From the NCBI RefSeq assembly GCF_026196735.1, contig NZ_JAPHUF010000004.1, forward strand, positions 59,868 to 123,867: DNA of 64,000 nucleotides. Direction: 5' to 3'. Made by a program: the position numbers and the translations under genes. Source of the stretch: Sulfurimonas sp. (GTDB lineage: Bacteria > Campylobacterota > Campylobacteria > Campylobacterales > Sulfurimonadaceae). Within the stretch, counting starts at the first letter, position 1. Every line of letters starts with the position of its first letter. Of this stretch, positions 1-8,987 are shown piece by piece. Under the pieces are notes generated by a model that saw nothing but the letters and a program-made list of their open reading frames with translations, was not told the DNA's origin and did no database searches.

Positions 1-1
1 C

Positions 2-916
2 AGAAAAAGTATAGATGACGCTGTAACTGAAAATGCAGCAATTTTTGCAAAACTTGAAAAAACTTTCGGCGCATTTGATGTTAGTGCGGGAGCTAGATAT
101 GACTCAACAGATATAACTAACGGAGGCGGCTTACAATCAAACAGTTATAGTGCTCTGGGTGCAAATATTTTTGCATCATATAACATAGACAAAGAGAACA
201 AAGTTTTTTTAGGTATTGGTCGAGCTTCTCGTGTTCCTGATGCTAGAGAGCTTTACTTTATGAGCTCAAACGGTACTATTACCGGCACGCCAAACTTAGA
301 TCAAACTACAAACACAGAGATAGATTTTGGATATGAAGCTAAAAATAACATGTATAACTTTAAGATTAAAGGTTTTTACTCAATGTTAGATGATTACATC
401 TACTATAACAATGATTTAGCTTCAAATAAATTTGTAAATATTGACGCAACAGTATATGGTGCTGAATTAAGTGCATCTTATTTTGCAACAGATGAGATAA
501 CTCTTAACATGGGTGCATCATACAAAGTAGGTAAAAAAGACAATGCTTTAGCCGGTCAAACAGACAAAGACTTAGCAGACATGGCTCCTCTTCGTGGAAA
601 TATAGCGCTTGACTATGAGTATATGAACAATAGCATGGCAACTATTGAAGTGCAGGCTTCTGACAAATGGAGTGATATTGATGAAGATAACGGCGAGCAG
701 GTACTAAAAGCTTGGGCTGTTTTAAATACAAAAATCAAACATGAAGTAAATAAAAACACAGAAATCACAGTAGGTATTAACAACCTGTTTAATCAAACTT
801 ACGAAGTAAATAACACTTATAAAGATTTAATTCTTATTGTAAACGGAACATCTGATGTTATGCTTATGAACGAACCTGGGAGATATTTTTACACAAACCT
901 AACATTTAAATTTTAA
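2..916 (+). CDS. TonB-dependent outer-membrane receptor, C-terminal part
   Basis: The open frame runs in from the window edge, so the signal peptide, plug and first barrel strands are missing; about 304 residues remain. They alternate polar and hydrophobic residues as beta-barrel strands do. The segment reading G-x-G-R-A-S-R-V-P-D-A-R-E-L, with NLFNQTYE near the end and a terminal LTFKF ending in Phe, is typical of the TonB-dependent receptor barrel. Such proteins import metal complexes, siderophores, heme or cobalamin across the outer membrane using TonB-ExbBD energy. The substrate cannot be told from the barrel. An internal ATG at 260 is in frame but is not the true start. A strong hairpin follows the stop codon. 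Confidence 0.85.
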   Translation, partial: RKSIDDAVTENAAIFAKLEKTFGAFDVSAGARYDSTDITNGGGLQSNSYSALGANIFASYNIDKENKVFLGIGRASRVPDARELYFMSSNGTITGTPNLDQTTNTEIDFGYEAKNNMYNFKIKGFYSMLDDYIYYNNDLASNKFVNIDATVYGAELSASYFATDEITLNMGASYKVGKKDNALAGQTDKDLADMAPLRGNIALDYEYMNNSMATIEVQASDKWSDIDEDNGEQVLKAWAVLNTKIKHEVNKNTEITVGINNLFNQTYEVNNTYKDLILIVNGTSDVMLMNEPGRYFYTNLTFKF

Positions 917-921
917 TCCTT

Positions 922-956
922 TTTATTTCTACATGTAAATCACATGTAGAAATAAA
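922..956 (+). terminator. Stem-loop after the TonB receptor gene
   Basis: A 15-bp perfect stem (922-936 with 942-956) and a 5-base loop lie just behind the receptor stop codon. No clear U-tract follows, so termination would be by a non-classical or Rho-aided route. The stem is built from the word CTACATGT and its complement, which recurs across the window. Confidence 0.55.
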
Positions 957-983
957 TAAAGCACTCTTTTATACCAAAGTGGT

Positions 984-989
984 TAAAAT
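984..989 (+). promoter_or_regulatory. -10 box six bases before the ispG start
   Basis: TAAAAT at 984-989 is followed by six bases and then the ispG ATG at 996. There is no Shine-Dalgarno sequence (the bases just before the ATG read CTCCTT). The spacing would place the transcription start on the ATG, giving a leaderless mRNA. Confidence 0.45.
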
Positions 990-995
990 CTCCTT

Positions 996-2057
996 ATGAT
1001 AAAAAGAATCCCAACTAAACAAATTTTTGTAGGTGATGTTGCTGTCGGTGGTGACGCACCTATAAGCACGCAGTCTATGACATTTTCAAAAACTTCTGAT
1101 GTAGAAGCTACAGTTGAGCAGATAAAAAGACTGCATTTTGCAGGTTGTGATATTGTCAGAGTTGCTGTTCCAGATATGGAAGATGCACTTGCACTAAAAA
1201 GTATAAAAGACCGTATTTCTCTGCCTCTTGTAGCAGATATCCACTTCAATCATAGACTTGCTTTAGTGGCTGCTGAAGTTGTTGATTGCATCCGTATCAA
1301 CCCCGGTAATATTGGTTCAAAACAAAGGGTTGCTGAAGTTGTAAAGGCTTGTCAAGCTCGCAATATCCCTATACGAATCGGTGTTAATGCCGGTTCTTTA
1401 GAGAAAGAATTTTTAAACAAATATGGTCAAACTGCAGAGGGTATGGTTGCTTCAGCCGAGTACAACATCAAATATCTTGAAGATTTGGGATTTACTGACA
1501 TAAAGATATCTCTAAAAGCCAGTGATGTTCAGCGAACCGTTGATGCGTACAGAATATTAAGACCAAAAAACAACTACCCTTTTCATCTTGGAGTGACAGA
1601 GGCCGGAACTCTTTTTCATGCAACTGTTAAAAGTTCCATCGGTCTTGGTGCACTTTTGCTTGATGGTATCGGCGATACGATGCGGGTTTCTATCACAGGC
1701 GAACTTGAACAAGAGATAAAAGTAGCACGGGCAATACTAAAAGACAGCGGTGCGGTTAAAGACGGTCTAAACATCATCTCTTGTCCTACATGCGGCAGGA
1801 TTGAAGCTGATTTAGTCACTGCAGTTGGTGAAATAGAAGAGCGAACTGCTCACATAAAAGCACCTCTAAATGTATCTGTTATGGGATGTGTTGTAAACGC
1901 CATAGGCGAAGCAGCTCACGCTGATGTAGCCATTGCATACGGTAAGGGAAAAGGTCTAGTAATGGTAAAAGGTGAAGTAGTAGCTAACCTTGATGAGAAT
2001 GAACTTGTTGACAGGTTTGTTAAAGAAGTTGAAAATGCAGCTAAGGAAGTAGAATAA
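996..2057 (+). CDS. ispG: 4-hydroxy-3-methylbut-2-enyl diphosphate synthase IspG
   Basis: IspG (GcpE) converts methylerythritol cyclodiphosphate to HMBPP in the cytosolic MEP isoprenoid pathway, using a [4Fe-4S] cluster. The 353-residue protein starts with the family opening ([11 protein letters not shown], then [11 protein letters not shown]). It carries the cluster ligands Cys263, Cys266 and Cys298 plus Glu305 in the segments CPTCGR and [10 protein letters not shown]. This start aligns with the family N-terminus. dnaB begins one base after the stop codon, so ispG, dnaB and comEC look co-transcribed. A prenyl synthase gene that would use the product's isomers lies at 55.6-56.5 kb. Confidence 0.97.
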   Translation: MIKRIPTKQIFVGDVAVGGDAPISTQSMTFSKTSDVEATVEQIKRLHFAGCDIVRVAVPDMEDALALKSIKDRISLPLVADIHFNHRLALVAAEVVDCIRINPGNIGSKQRVAEVVKACQARNIPIRIGVNAGSLEKEFLNKYGQTAEGMVASAEYNIKYLEDLGFTDIKISLKASDVQRTVDAYRILRPKNNYPFHLGVTEAGTLFHATVKSSIGLGALLLDGIGDTMRVSITGELEQEIKVARAILKDSGAVKDGLNIISCPTCGRIEADLVTAVGEIEERTAHIKAPLNVSVMGCVVNAIGEAAHADVAIAYGKGKGLVMVKGEVVANLDENELVDRFVKEVENAAKEVE

Positions 2058-2058
2058 G

Positions 2059-3510
2059 ATGCAAGATAATTTATATAATTTAGCCTTTGAACGCTCAATA
2101 CTGAGTTCAATTGTTTTTGAACCTGGACAGTTTGATGAACTGAGCGTTGCTCTTAAAGAAGATGATTTTTATCTTCCTGCTCATCAAGATATATTTAAGG
2201 TCATGACTCTTCTGCTTCAAAAAGACCAACCGATTGATGAAGAGTTTATAAAAAAAGAGCTTATCAAACTCAAAAAATTTGACGAACAGACTATGCTTGA
2301 AATTTTATCTGCAAATCCAATTTCAAACACGAAAGCTTATGTTGATGAAATAAAAGACAAATCACTAAAAAGACATCTTTTAACGCTCACGACAGAGATA
2401 AAAAGAGTTACAGTAGAAGAAGAGTTGCCAAGCGCTGAAGTTGTTGATATCGTAGAAAAAAAGCTTTATGAGATAACTCAAAACAATCAAACAAGTGATT
2501 TTAAAGACTCTCCAAAGATGACATTTGACACCATGGAGTACATTAAAGAGATGAAAGCCCGCGGGAACAGTGTTCTTGTCGGTGTTGATACTGGTTTTCA
2601 CGAACTAAACAAGATGACTACCGGTTTTGGTAAGGGTGACTTGGTCATTGTGGCTGCAAGGCCTGCGATGGGAAAAACTTCTTTTATTCTAAACACAGTA
2701 AATTCTCTTATCCAAGATGGAAAAGGTGTAGCTTTTTTCTCTCTTGAGATGCCAGCTGAACAACTTATGCTCAGACTTCTGTCTATTCAAACTTCCATTC
2801 CTCTTCAAAAACTCCGCGTGGGTGATATGAATGATGACCAGTGGAGTTCACTAAACGGTGCAGTAGACAAAATGAATGATGCTAAACTTTATGTAGATGA
2901 TCAAGGCAGCATAAACATCAATCAGCTCCGCTCAAAACTAAGAAAACTAAAAAACCAACATCCCGAGATAGAGATAGCGGTAATTGACTACTTACAGATT
3001 ATGAGCGGTGTTGGAAACCAAGATAGACACCTGCAGGTTTCTGAAATGTCTCGTGGTCTAAAAATGCTTGCTCGTGAGCTAAACATGCCTATTGTTGCAC
3101 TTTCACAGCTTAACCGTGGACTAGAGTCTAGAAACGACAAAAGACCTATGCTAAGCGATATTCGTGAGTCTGGTTCGATCGAGCAGGATGCTGATATCAT
3201 TCTCTTTGTTTATCGTGATGATATTTACCTCTATAAAGAAGAAAAAGAGCGTGAAAAAGCTGCAAAAGCAGAAGGTAAAGAGTTCATTCCTACTTATGTA
3301 GAAAAAGAAGAAGAAGAAGCTGAGATAATAATCGGAAAACAAAGAAACGGTCCAACCGGACATGTTAAACTGGTATTTCAGAAAAAACTCACTCGCTTTG
3401 TTGATGCACCCGCTTATGCAAAAGGTGTTGAGACAGTCTATGAAAATGTAGACACACGCTCCGCCAATGTCGATATGGGAGAATCCTCTATATCAATGAC
3501 TCCTATCTAA
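2059..3510 (+). CDS. dnaB: Replicative DNA helicase DnaB
   Basis: DnaB is the hexameric 5'-3' helicase that unwinds DNA at the replication fork and recruits primase. The 483-residue protein has the N-terminal helical domain (about 1-110), a linker, and a RecA-like ATPase domain with Walker A AARPAMGKT at 199-207. Further helicase motifs are IDYLQIM and SQLNRGLESR followed by SDIRESGSIEQDADI. The Walker region is uninterrupted, so there is no intein. An acidic and lysine-rich insert lies around residues 395-420, after FVYRDD. The ATG follows ispG by one base and comEC starts one base after the stop. Confidence 0.97.
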   Translation: MQDNLYNLAFERSILSSIVFEPGQFDELSVALKEDDFYLPAHQDIFKVMTLLLQKDQPIDEEFIKKELIKLKKFDEQTMLEILSANPISNTKAYVDEIKDKSLKRHLLTLTTEIKRVTVEEELPSAEVVDIVEKKLYEITQNNQTSDFKDSPKMTFDTMEYIKEMKARGNSVLVGVDTGFHELNKMTTGFGKGDLVIVAARPAMGKTSFILNTVNSLIQDGKGVAFFSLEMPAEQLMLRLLSIQTSIPLQKLRVGDMNDDQWSSLNGAVDKMNDAKLYVDDQGSININQLRSKLRKLKNQHPEIEIAVIDYLQIMSGVGNQDRHLQVSEMSRGLKMLARELNMPIVALSQLNRGLESRNDKRPMLSDIRESGSIEQDADIILFVYRDDIYLYKEEKEREKAAKAEGKEFIPTYVEKEEEEAEIIIGKQRNGPTGHVKLVFQKKLTRFVDAPAYAKGVETVYENVDTRSANVDMGESSISMTPI

Positions 3511-3511
3511 G

Positions 3512-4789
3512 ATGATTGAAAGAGTCTCGCTTTTTAACACAAAGAGAGACTTTCTTTTATTTCTTTTAATATCTAGCTTTATACTCTTTTACTCTCTTTT
3601 GATAGAATATCAAAACTTTCAACAACTAACCCGCTTTGACTCACAGATTTTAGAAGCTACAGTTATAAAACAGTATGAAAAAACTTCACTCTCTACGAAA
3701 AAAAAATCCAAAACATTTCAGATATTGAAATTAAAATCCAAAGAAGGTTTGACTTTTTATACAGGCGCAAAAAAATCATTAGAAAATATCAAAGGTAAAA
3801 TTGTTAAGCTTGAAGTCTGGGCAGGAAAAATAAGCTTCTATGAGTATCTAACAAGTTTTTATGCATACTCAAAAATAAAATATATCTACAAGACTCCTAC
3901 TCTAAAACAAAAAATAAATTCAACTATATCATCCTCACATGTCAATCAAAATATATCCAATATCTACCAAGCTCTATACACCGCAGCACCTCTGAGTAAA
4001 GAGCTCCAAGCTACTTTTTCTACATTGGGAGTTTCACACCTGCTGGCAATAAGCGGTTTTCATCTTGGGGTGCTTAGTGCCCTGCTCTTCTTTTTTATAA
4101 GACCTATCTATACTTTTTTTCAAGACAGATATTTTCCATACAGAAATTCAAAATTAGATATCTTCTTAATCATATCTGCATTGCTGCTCTCATATCTAAT
4201 ATTTTTAGATTCACCTCCATCACTTGTGCGTGCTTTTGGGATGCTTCTTGTAGGTTTTGTTCTTTATGACAGAGGTGTTAAAATCATCTCAATGCAAACT
4301 CTATTTTTAAGTGTGATATTACTTTTAGTTTTCTTGCCAAAATTAACCTTTACGCTTGGTTTCTGGCTCTCCGTTAGCGGCGTTTACTTTATCTTTCTTT
4401 TTTTAATACACTTCAAAGATTTAAATAAAATCTGGCAATTTATCTTGGTGCCTTTTTGGGTTTATCTTTTAATGCTGCCTTTTTCGCTGGCTATATTTGG
4501 AAACTTTAGCATTTACCACCCTCTTTCCATACTGTGGACAACACTCTTCACTCTATTTTATCCTATTAGTATATTTCTACATGTCATAGGATTTGGAAAT
4601 CTGTTTGATGGCTTGCTAGAGAGTTTAATAATCTTAGGTCAGCAAAGTTCACATGTAGAACTAAGTTATAACCTTCTAGCTCTACATGTCACTCTTTCTT
4701 TGCTTAGTATATGGAAAAAAAGTTTTCTTTATATTTTACTCACTTTTAATCTCTCTTTTTTTATATATGCGGTCTATCATGTAACATAA
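3512..4789 (+). CDS. comEC: ComEC/Rec2-family DNA uptake channel protein
   Basis: ComEC forms the inner-membrane channel that passes single-stranded DNA into the cytoplasm during natural transformation. The 425-residue protein has an N-terminal membrane segment and a soluble stretch to about residue 140. The competence core follows, with the signature HLLAISGFHLG near 180-190, and then many hydrophobic segments. The C-terminal metallo-beta-lactamase domain found in Firmicute ComEC is absent, as is usual for short epsilonproteobacterial versions. The last 54 bases overlap the end of the convergent YihY gene. Three copies of the CTACATGT word fall within about 110 bases near its end. Confidence 0.85.
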   Translation: MIERVSLFNTKRDFLLFLLISSFILFYSLLIEYQNFQQLTRFDSQILEATVIKQYEKTSLSTKKKSKTFQILKLKSKEGLTFYTGAKKSLENIKGKIVKLEVWAGKISFYEYLTSFYAYSKIKYIYKTPTLKQKINSTISSSHVNQNISNIYQALYTAAPLSKELQATFSTLGVSHLLAISGFHLGVLSALLFFFIRPIYTFFQDRYFPYRNSKLDIFLIISALLLSYLIFLDSPPSLVRAFGMLLVGFVLYDRGVKIISMQTLFLSVILLLVFLPKLTFTLGFWLSVSGVYFIFLFLIHFKDLNKIWQFILVPFWVYLLMLPFSLAIFGNFSIYHPLSILWTTLFTLFYPISIFLHVIGFGNLFDGLLESLIILGQQSSHVELSYNLLALHVTLSLLSIWKKSFLYILLTFNLSFFIYAVYHVT

Positions 4790-5557
4790 TTTCAGACCAT
4801 ATATAAATATAATCCAAGAGACATATATCCATAAAAACAAAAACATCAAGATTGCAAATGATCCATACATAGTTGTATATGACTTGTTATAAAATACATA
4901 CTCAATAAAAGCATTTTTAGAAATACTAAATACTATTGAGATTATAAATGAGCTTATTAAAGATGCTTTTGCATTGACTTTTGTATTTGGCCCGATTTGA
5001 TAGATTAGAAAAAAGAGTGCCCAAATGATTATATAAGGAACGATAGGCAAAATTTTTATACCAGAGGTTATTGAGCTTGACTCTATCACAATAGCCAATT
5101 TTGCCGATATGAAAAATGATACTCCCAAAGCTATTGGAGTCAGAGTCATCAATGTCCAGTAAGTTGTAACGGACTGCCAAAGAGCTCTAGGTTTTGCATG
5201 AAAAATTTTGTTTGCTATGTACTCGAAATTTTCAAAAAACAAAAGTGAAGCAACTATAATCATAACAAGACCGATAATACCCATTTTTGCAGAGTTTGCT
5301 AAAAATTTATCAATATGCCCCATAATCGCTTCTGAATTTACAGGCATAAGGTTCGAGAAGATAAACACCTTAATAGTCTCATAATATTCTGCAAATGATG
5401 GCAATGATGTAAGAAGTGTCAGCATAATCAGCAAAAGAGGAATAATAGTAAAAATTGTATAGTAACTAAGGCTAGCGGCAAAAAGCGTAAGCTCTTTGTC
5501 TGTAAAGGCACTGATAAAAAATCTCGTATGTTTTAAAAGTTTTTTGAGATTAAGCAT
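4736..5557 (-). CDS. YihY/virulence factor BrkB family membrane protein
   Basis: This 273-residue protein is predicted to cross the inner membrane about six times. The opening segment (KELTLFAASLSYYTIFTIIPLL) is the hallmark of the YihY/BrkB family, once mis-named ribonuclease BN. A further conserved region (YGSFAILMFLFLWIYVSW) lies near the C-terminus. The physiological role of the family is not settled; envelope or stress-related transport has been proposed. It converges with comEC, sharing 54 bases. Its upstream side faces the diguanylate cyclase gene across an AT-rich divergent promoter region. Confidence 0.85.
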   Translation of the reverse strand: MLNLKKLLKHTRFFISAFTDKELTLFAASLSYYTIFTIIPLLLIMLTLLTSLPSFAEYYETIKVFIFSNLMPVNSEAIMGHIDKFLANSAKMGIIGLVMIIVASLLFFENFEYIANKIFHAKPRALWQSVTTYWTLMTLTPIALGVSFFISAKLAIVIESSSITSGIKILPIVPYIIIWALFFLIYQIGPNTKVNAKASLISSFIISIVFSISKNAFIEYVFYNKSYTTMYGSFAILMFLFLWIYVSWIIFIYGLKLCYMIDRIYKKREIKSE

Positions 5558-5680
5558 CTTTATATGGCTCCCGAATTTATATAATATACTTTATTATGAC
5601 ACAATTATATTTTTTTGCAAAATCATATAACACAATAGTAAAAACTATTTATATCAATATATAATTTTTTAATTATATGA

Positions 5681-5686
5681 TATAAT
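5681..5686 (+). promoter_or_regulatory. -10 box for the diguanylate cyclase gene
   Basis: TATAAT lies 44 bases before the ATG at 5731, in a very AT-rich divergent spacer. No good -35 box is seen, which is usual for housekeeping promoters in this phylum. Confidence 0.5.
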
Positions 5687-5730
5687 CATCCGGTTTTACA
5701 ATTAAATGAATATTTTAAAGGCTTATTTGT

Positions 5731-7569
5731 ATGGGAACAAGACAAAAAATAACACTAATACTATCAGGGCTATTTCTTACATTCTTAATTTTAATGGTTA
5801 TAATCGTATCGCTAAATTTTAGAGATTTTGGTATTAAGAGTGCTGAAAAAAGGGCTTTATTGACAGCAGAGGTTGTTAAAGGCGGCTTAACTGCTCACAT
5901 GGTAAACGGGATGATGGATAAACGCGGCTATTTTCTTGATCAAATAGAAAACATAGAAAATATCAGTGCTTTATGGATTGCTCGTTCTCCTACTGTCATA
6001 AAACAATACGGTGAGGGATTCAATAGCGAGATAGCCAGAGATGAGATAGACAAAAAAGTGCTTAAATCCGGAAAGATTGAAGAGGTTATGACAGAGACTG
6101 CCACAAAAAGCACCATGCGTATGACCATACCTTTTACAGCAACAGCATTTGGCGCAACAAACTGTCTTACATGTCATAGCGCTAAAGAAGGTGAAGTGCT
6201 TGGAGCCATCAGTATGGTTATTGATGTCAGTGATGTTCGTGGGAGCAGTTTTATAACTGTAGGATATATTGCCGCATTTGCAATTATATTTATGATTTTA
6301 GTTCTTATTATTGTAAATAAATTTTTCAAGCCTTATATAAATATTTTTTACTCCATTAAAGATGTGATGAAAGCTGCATACCATGGAAATTACTCAAAAC
6401 GAGTAGATGGCGGGAGTCTTACTGAAAGTAATGCTGTTGCAAATATGCTCAACTCTTTACTTGAAAAACTGCAAAAAGTATTTGAAGAGATTGATAAAAA
6501 GGTATATATATTTGTTCAAAATAAAAATAAAGAAATATCCAATGACCCTCTAATAAATATAAATAAAACTATAGATCAACTCTCTGAAATATATAAATTC
6601 AAACAAACAATAGAACATGATGAAGAGCTAGATGATATATATGAGAGATTAGCCTATGTTTTTAAAACTAAATTCTCTCTTGAAGACTTTAGCATTATTG
6701 AAGCAGATACTCACAGCGGCATCAAAAAAGTTGTATATAGCGTCAACGGTTGTCATTGTGATGTAGAAGCCGGTAAATGTCGTGCTGATCGTATCAATAT
6801 GATGGTTGACTCAACAATATTTGATAATACATGTCCGGTATTTAATAAACCTGACTTACAGTATCTATGTATCCCGTACTCTATTTCAAATGAGCTAAAT
6901 CTTATTATATCAATAGTTACAAAAGATGAGCAAGAGAGCCTAAGAGTTAGAAGCATTGTAGGCTTGATTGAAGATTATATTGCAACCGCTCAACCTGCTA
7001 TTGTAAGTAAAAAACTGATGCAAATTCTAAATAAAATGGCAAGAGTCGATCAGTTAACAGGAATGTTCAACCGTAAATATCTTGATGAATTTGTCGAAAC
7101 AGCGATTCCTCAAGCACTTAGAACAAATACTCCTTACGGTATATTGATGATAGATATCGACTTCTTTAAGATGATTAATGACACTTACGGCCATGATGTA
7201 GGTGACGAAGGTATAAGAATAGTATCAAGAGTTATCAAAGAGTCAATTCGTTCGTCAGATATTGCCATTCGTTTTGGTGGAGAAGAATTTATAGTACTTC
7301 TTTACAATTGTGATAAAAACTTTGTAAAAGAGGTTGCTGAGAAGATTCGTATAAATTTTGCAAAACAAAAGATTTCAGCCGGTGCTGAATCATTTAGTAA
7401 AACTCTCAGTGTTGGTGCTGTTATGTTCCCTGATGATAGTGATAGTATTTGGAAGTGTATCAAATACGCTGACATGTCACTATATTATGCGAAAGAACAT
7501 GGTCGTAATCAGGTTGTATGTTTTGATAAAAGCATCATCAAAGATGACTCTATGCAGGATTCATTTTAA
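5731..7569 (+). CDS. Membrane diguanylate cyclase with periplasmic heme-c sensor domain
   Basis: The protein (612 residues) should make c-di-GMP from two GTP in response to a periplasmic signal. It has a membrane helix at about 8-28 and a periplasmic domain of DUF3365/Tll0287 type with one heme-c motif CLTCH at 145-149. A second helix (about 174-197) and a HAMP-like linker follow. Next comes a cytoplasmic region with a cysteine group (C341, C343, C350, C368, C380), then a GGDEF domain. The active site is GGEEF (516-520), and an RxxD inhibitory site (R507-D510) stands five residues ahead, so product feedback is expected. The covalent heme suggests redox or gas sensing. The cysteine group may bind metal, which is my inference. 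The gene stands alone. Confidence 0.92.
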   Translation: MGTRQKITLILSGLFLTFLILMVIIVSLNFRDFGIKSAEKRALLTAEVVKGGLTAHMVNGMMDKRGYFLDQIENIENISALWIARSPTVIKQYGEGFNSEIARDEIDKKVLKSGKIEEVMTETATKSTMRMTIPFTATAFGATNCLTCHSAKEGEVLGAISMVIDVSDVRGSSFITVGYIAAFAIIFMILVLIIVNKFFKPYINIFYSIKDVMKAAYHGNYSKRVDGGSLTESNAVANMLNSLLEKLQKVFEEIDKKVYIFVQNKNKEISNDPLININKTIDQLSEIYKFKQTIEHDEELDDIYERLAYVFKTKFSLEDFSIIEADTHSGIKKVVYSVNGCHCDVEAGKCRADRINMMVDSTIFDNTCPVFNKPDLQYLCIPYSISNELNLIISIVTKDEQESLRVRSIVGLIEDYIATAQPAIVSKKLMQILNKMARVDQLTGMFNRKYLDEFVETAIPQALRTNTPYGILMIDIDFFKMINDTYGHDVGDEGIRIVSRVIKESIRSSDIAIRFGGEEFIVLLYNCDKNFVKEVAEKIRINFAKQKISAGAESFSKTLSVGAVMFPDDSDSIWKCIKYADMSLYYAKEHGRNQVVCFDKSIIKDDSMQDSF

Positions 7570-7600
7570 AAAAGTAAAGAATTTAATTCTTTACTTTTAA
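7568..7600. terminator. Bidirectional terminator between convergent genes
   Basis: A 12-bp stem (570-581 with 587-598 of the 7000s) has an A-run on its left and a T-run on its right, so it can stop transcription from both sides. It includes the last bases of both the cyclase and GlcD genes. Confidence 0.75.
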
Positions 7601-8982
7601 TTTAATCCCATCTTAGCAGGATTTAAAATATTATTTGGATCAAACGCCATCTTAATTGATTTAAACAAACTCATCTCTTCTTCTGTAAAAGCCATTCTCA
7701 TATATGGCGCTTTTGCAAGACCTATCCCATGTTCACCGCTTAGAGTCCCGCCCAAATCAATAGTTGCTTGAAAAACTTCTTCTATCGCTTTGTAAGCAAT
7801 TTTTACTTGCTCAGGGTCACTGCCGTCAACCATTACATTTGTATGGACATTTCCATCGCCTGTATGACCGAAACATGGGATATTTATCTCATACTTATCG
7901 GCAATAGCATAAAACTTCTCTAAAAGTTCAGGCAAGGCTGAACGAGGAACTGTTACATCCTCATTTAGCTTTTTACTTCCATAAACACTAAGAGCCGGAG
8001 ATGCATTACGGCGAGCAAACCAAATGTCCGCGGCTTCTTTATCATCTTTAGCTATTTTAAACTCACTGCATCCATTTTCAAAAAATACTTTCTCGATTTG
8101 TGAAAGTTGAAAATTTAGATCTTCTTCAAGATTTCCATCAACATCAGTAACTAAAAGTGCACCTGCATTTACAGGCAGACCTTTATGAAAAGTCTGCTCA
8201 ACAGCACGAATTGTCAAATTGTCTAAAAATTCCATGGCAACTGGTGTAATTCCGCTTGCCATTGTTTTATAAACTGCATTCATAGCATCATTGACAGTGT
8301 CAAAAATACCCATAGCTGTTTTAGTCAATTTTGGTTTTGGAATAAGTCTTAATGTTACTTCACTTAAAACTGCCAGAGTTCCCTCTGAAGCTATTAAAAT
8401 ACCGCTTATGTTATAGCCGGCTACATCTTTAATAGTTCTTTTTCCAGCCTTGATAATATCACCGTTTGGAAGAACTGCGCGAGTTGCCATCACATAGTCT
8501 TTTGTTATTCCATACTTTGCAGCACGCATTCCACCCGCATTTTCACTTACATTTCCACCGATTGTTGAGTAGTCTTGAGAAGCTGGATCAGGCGGATAAA
8601 AAAGACCTACTTCTTCTACAGCACGCTGCAAGTCCATATTGATAACACCCGGTTGAACAATTGCTACCATATTTTTCATATCAATCTCAAGGATTTTATT
8701 CATATGTTTTTCCATTGCAAGAACAATTCCACCGCTACTTGGAAGTGCTCCACCGGTAAAACCGCTTCCTGCACCACGAGGAACTATAATGATTTTATGC
8801 TCATTACAGTATTTTAGAATCTTACTAATATCATCTTCATTTCTAGGAAAAATAACTGCATCAGGCTCAAAATGCTCTCTTGTTGCATCATAAGAGTAGG
8901 CTATAAGATGTGCTTTATCATTATAGATGTTATCATCACCGACAATACTGCTGAAATGTTTTAAATGTTTAGTATCAATCAT
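7597..8982 (-). CDS. FAD-linked oxidase, GlcD / D-lactate dehydrogenase type
   Basis: This 461-residue flavoprotein oxidises a 2-hydroxy acid such as glycolate or D-lactate. It has an N-terminal PCMH-type FAD-binding domain (PRNEDDISKIL near 44, PRGAGSGFTGGALPSSGG near 64-81, DPASQDYSTIGGNVSENAGG). The C-terminal domain has FGHTGDGNVHTNV and SGEHGIGLAKAPYM, the metal and substrate region of the family. No glcE or glcF partner is nearby, so it may be a stand-alone enzyme or pair with a distant iron-sulfur subunit. Its ATG is five bases after the stop of the upstream PgbA-like gene, suggesting co-transcription. Confidence 0.9.
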   Translation of the reverse strand: MIDTKHLKHFSSIVGDDNIYNDKAHLIAYSYDATREHFEPDAVIFPRNEDDISKILKYCNEHKIIIVPRGAGSGFTGGALPSSGGIVLAMEKHMNKILEIDMKNMVAIVQPGVINMDLQRAVEEVGLFYPPDPASQDYSTIGGNVSENAGGMRAAKYGITKDYVMATRAVLPNGDIIKAGKRTIKDVAGYNISGILIASEGTLAVLSEVTLRLIPKPKLTKTAMGIFDTVNDAMNAVYKTMASGITPVAMEFLDNLTIRAVEQTFHKGLPVNAGALLVTDVDGNLEEDLNFQLSQIEKVFFENGCSEFKIAKDDKEAADIWFARRNASPALSVYGSKKLNEDVTVPRSALPELLEKFYAIADKYEINIPCFGHTGDGNVHTNVMVDGSDPEQVKIAYKAIEEVFQATIDLGGTLSGEHGIGLAKAPYMRMAFTEEEMSLFKSIKMAFDPNNILNPAKMGLN

Positions 8983-8987
8983 ATCTC

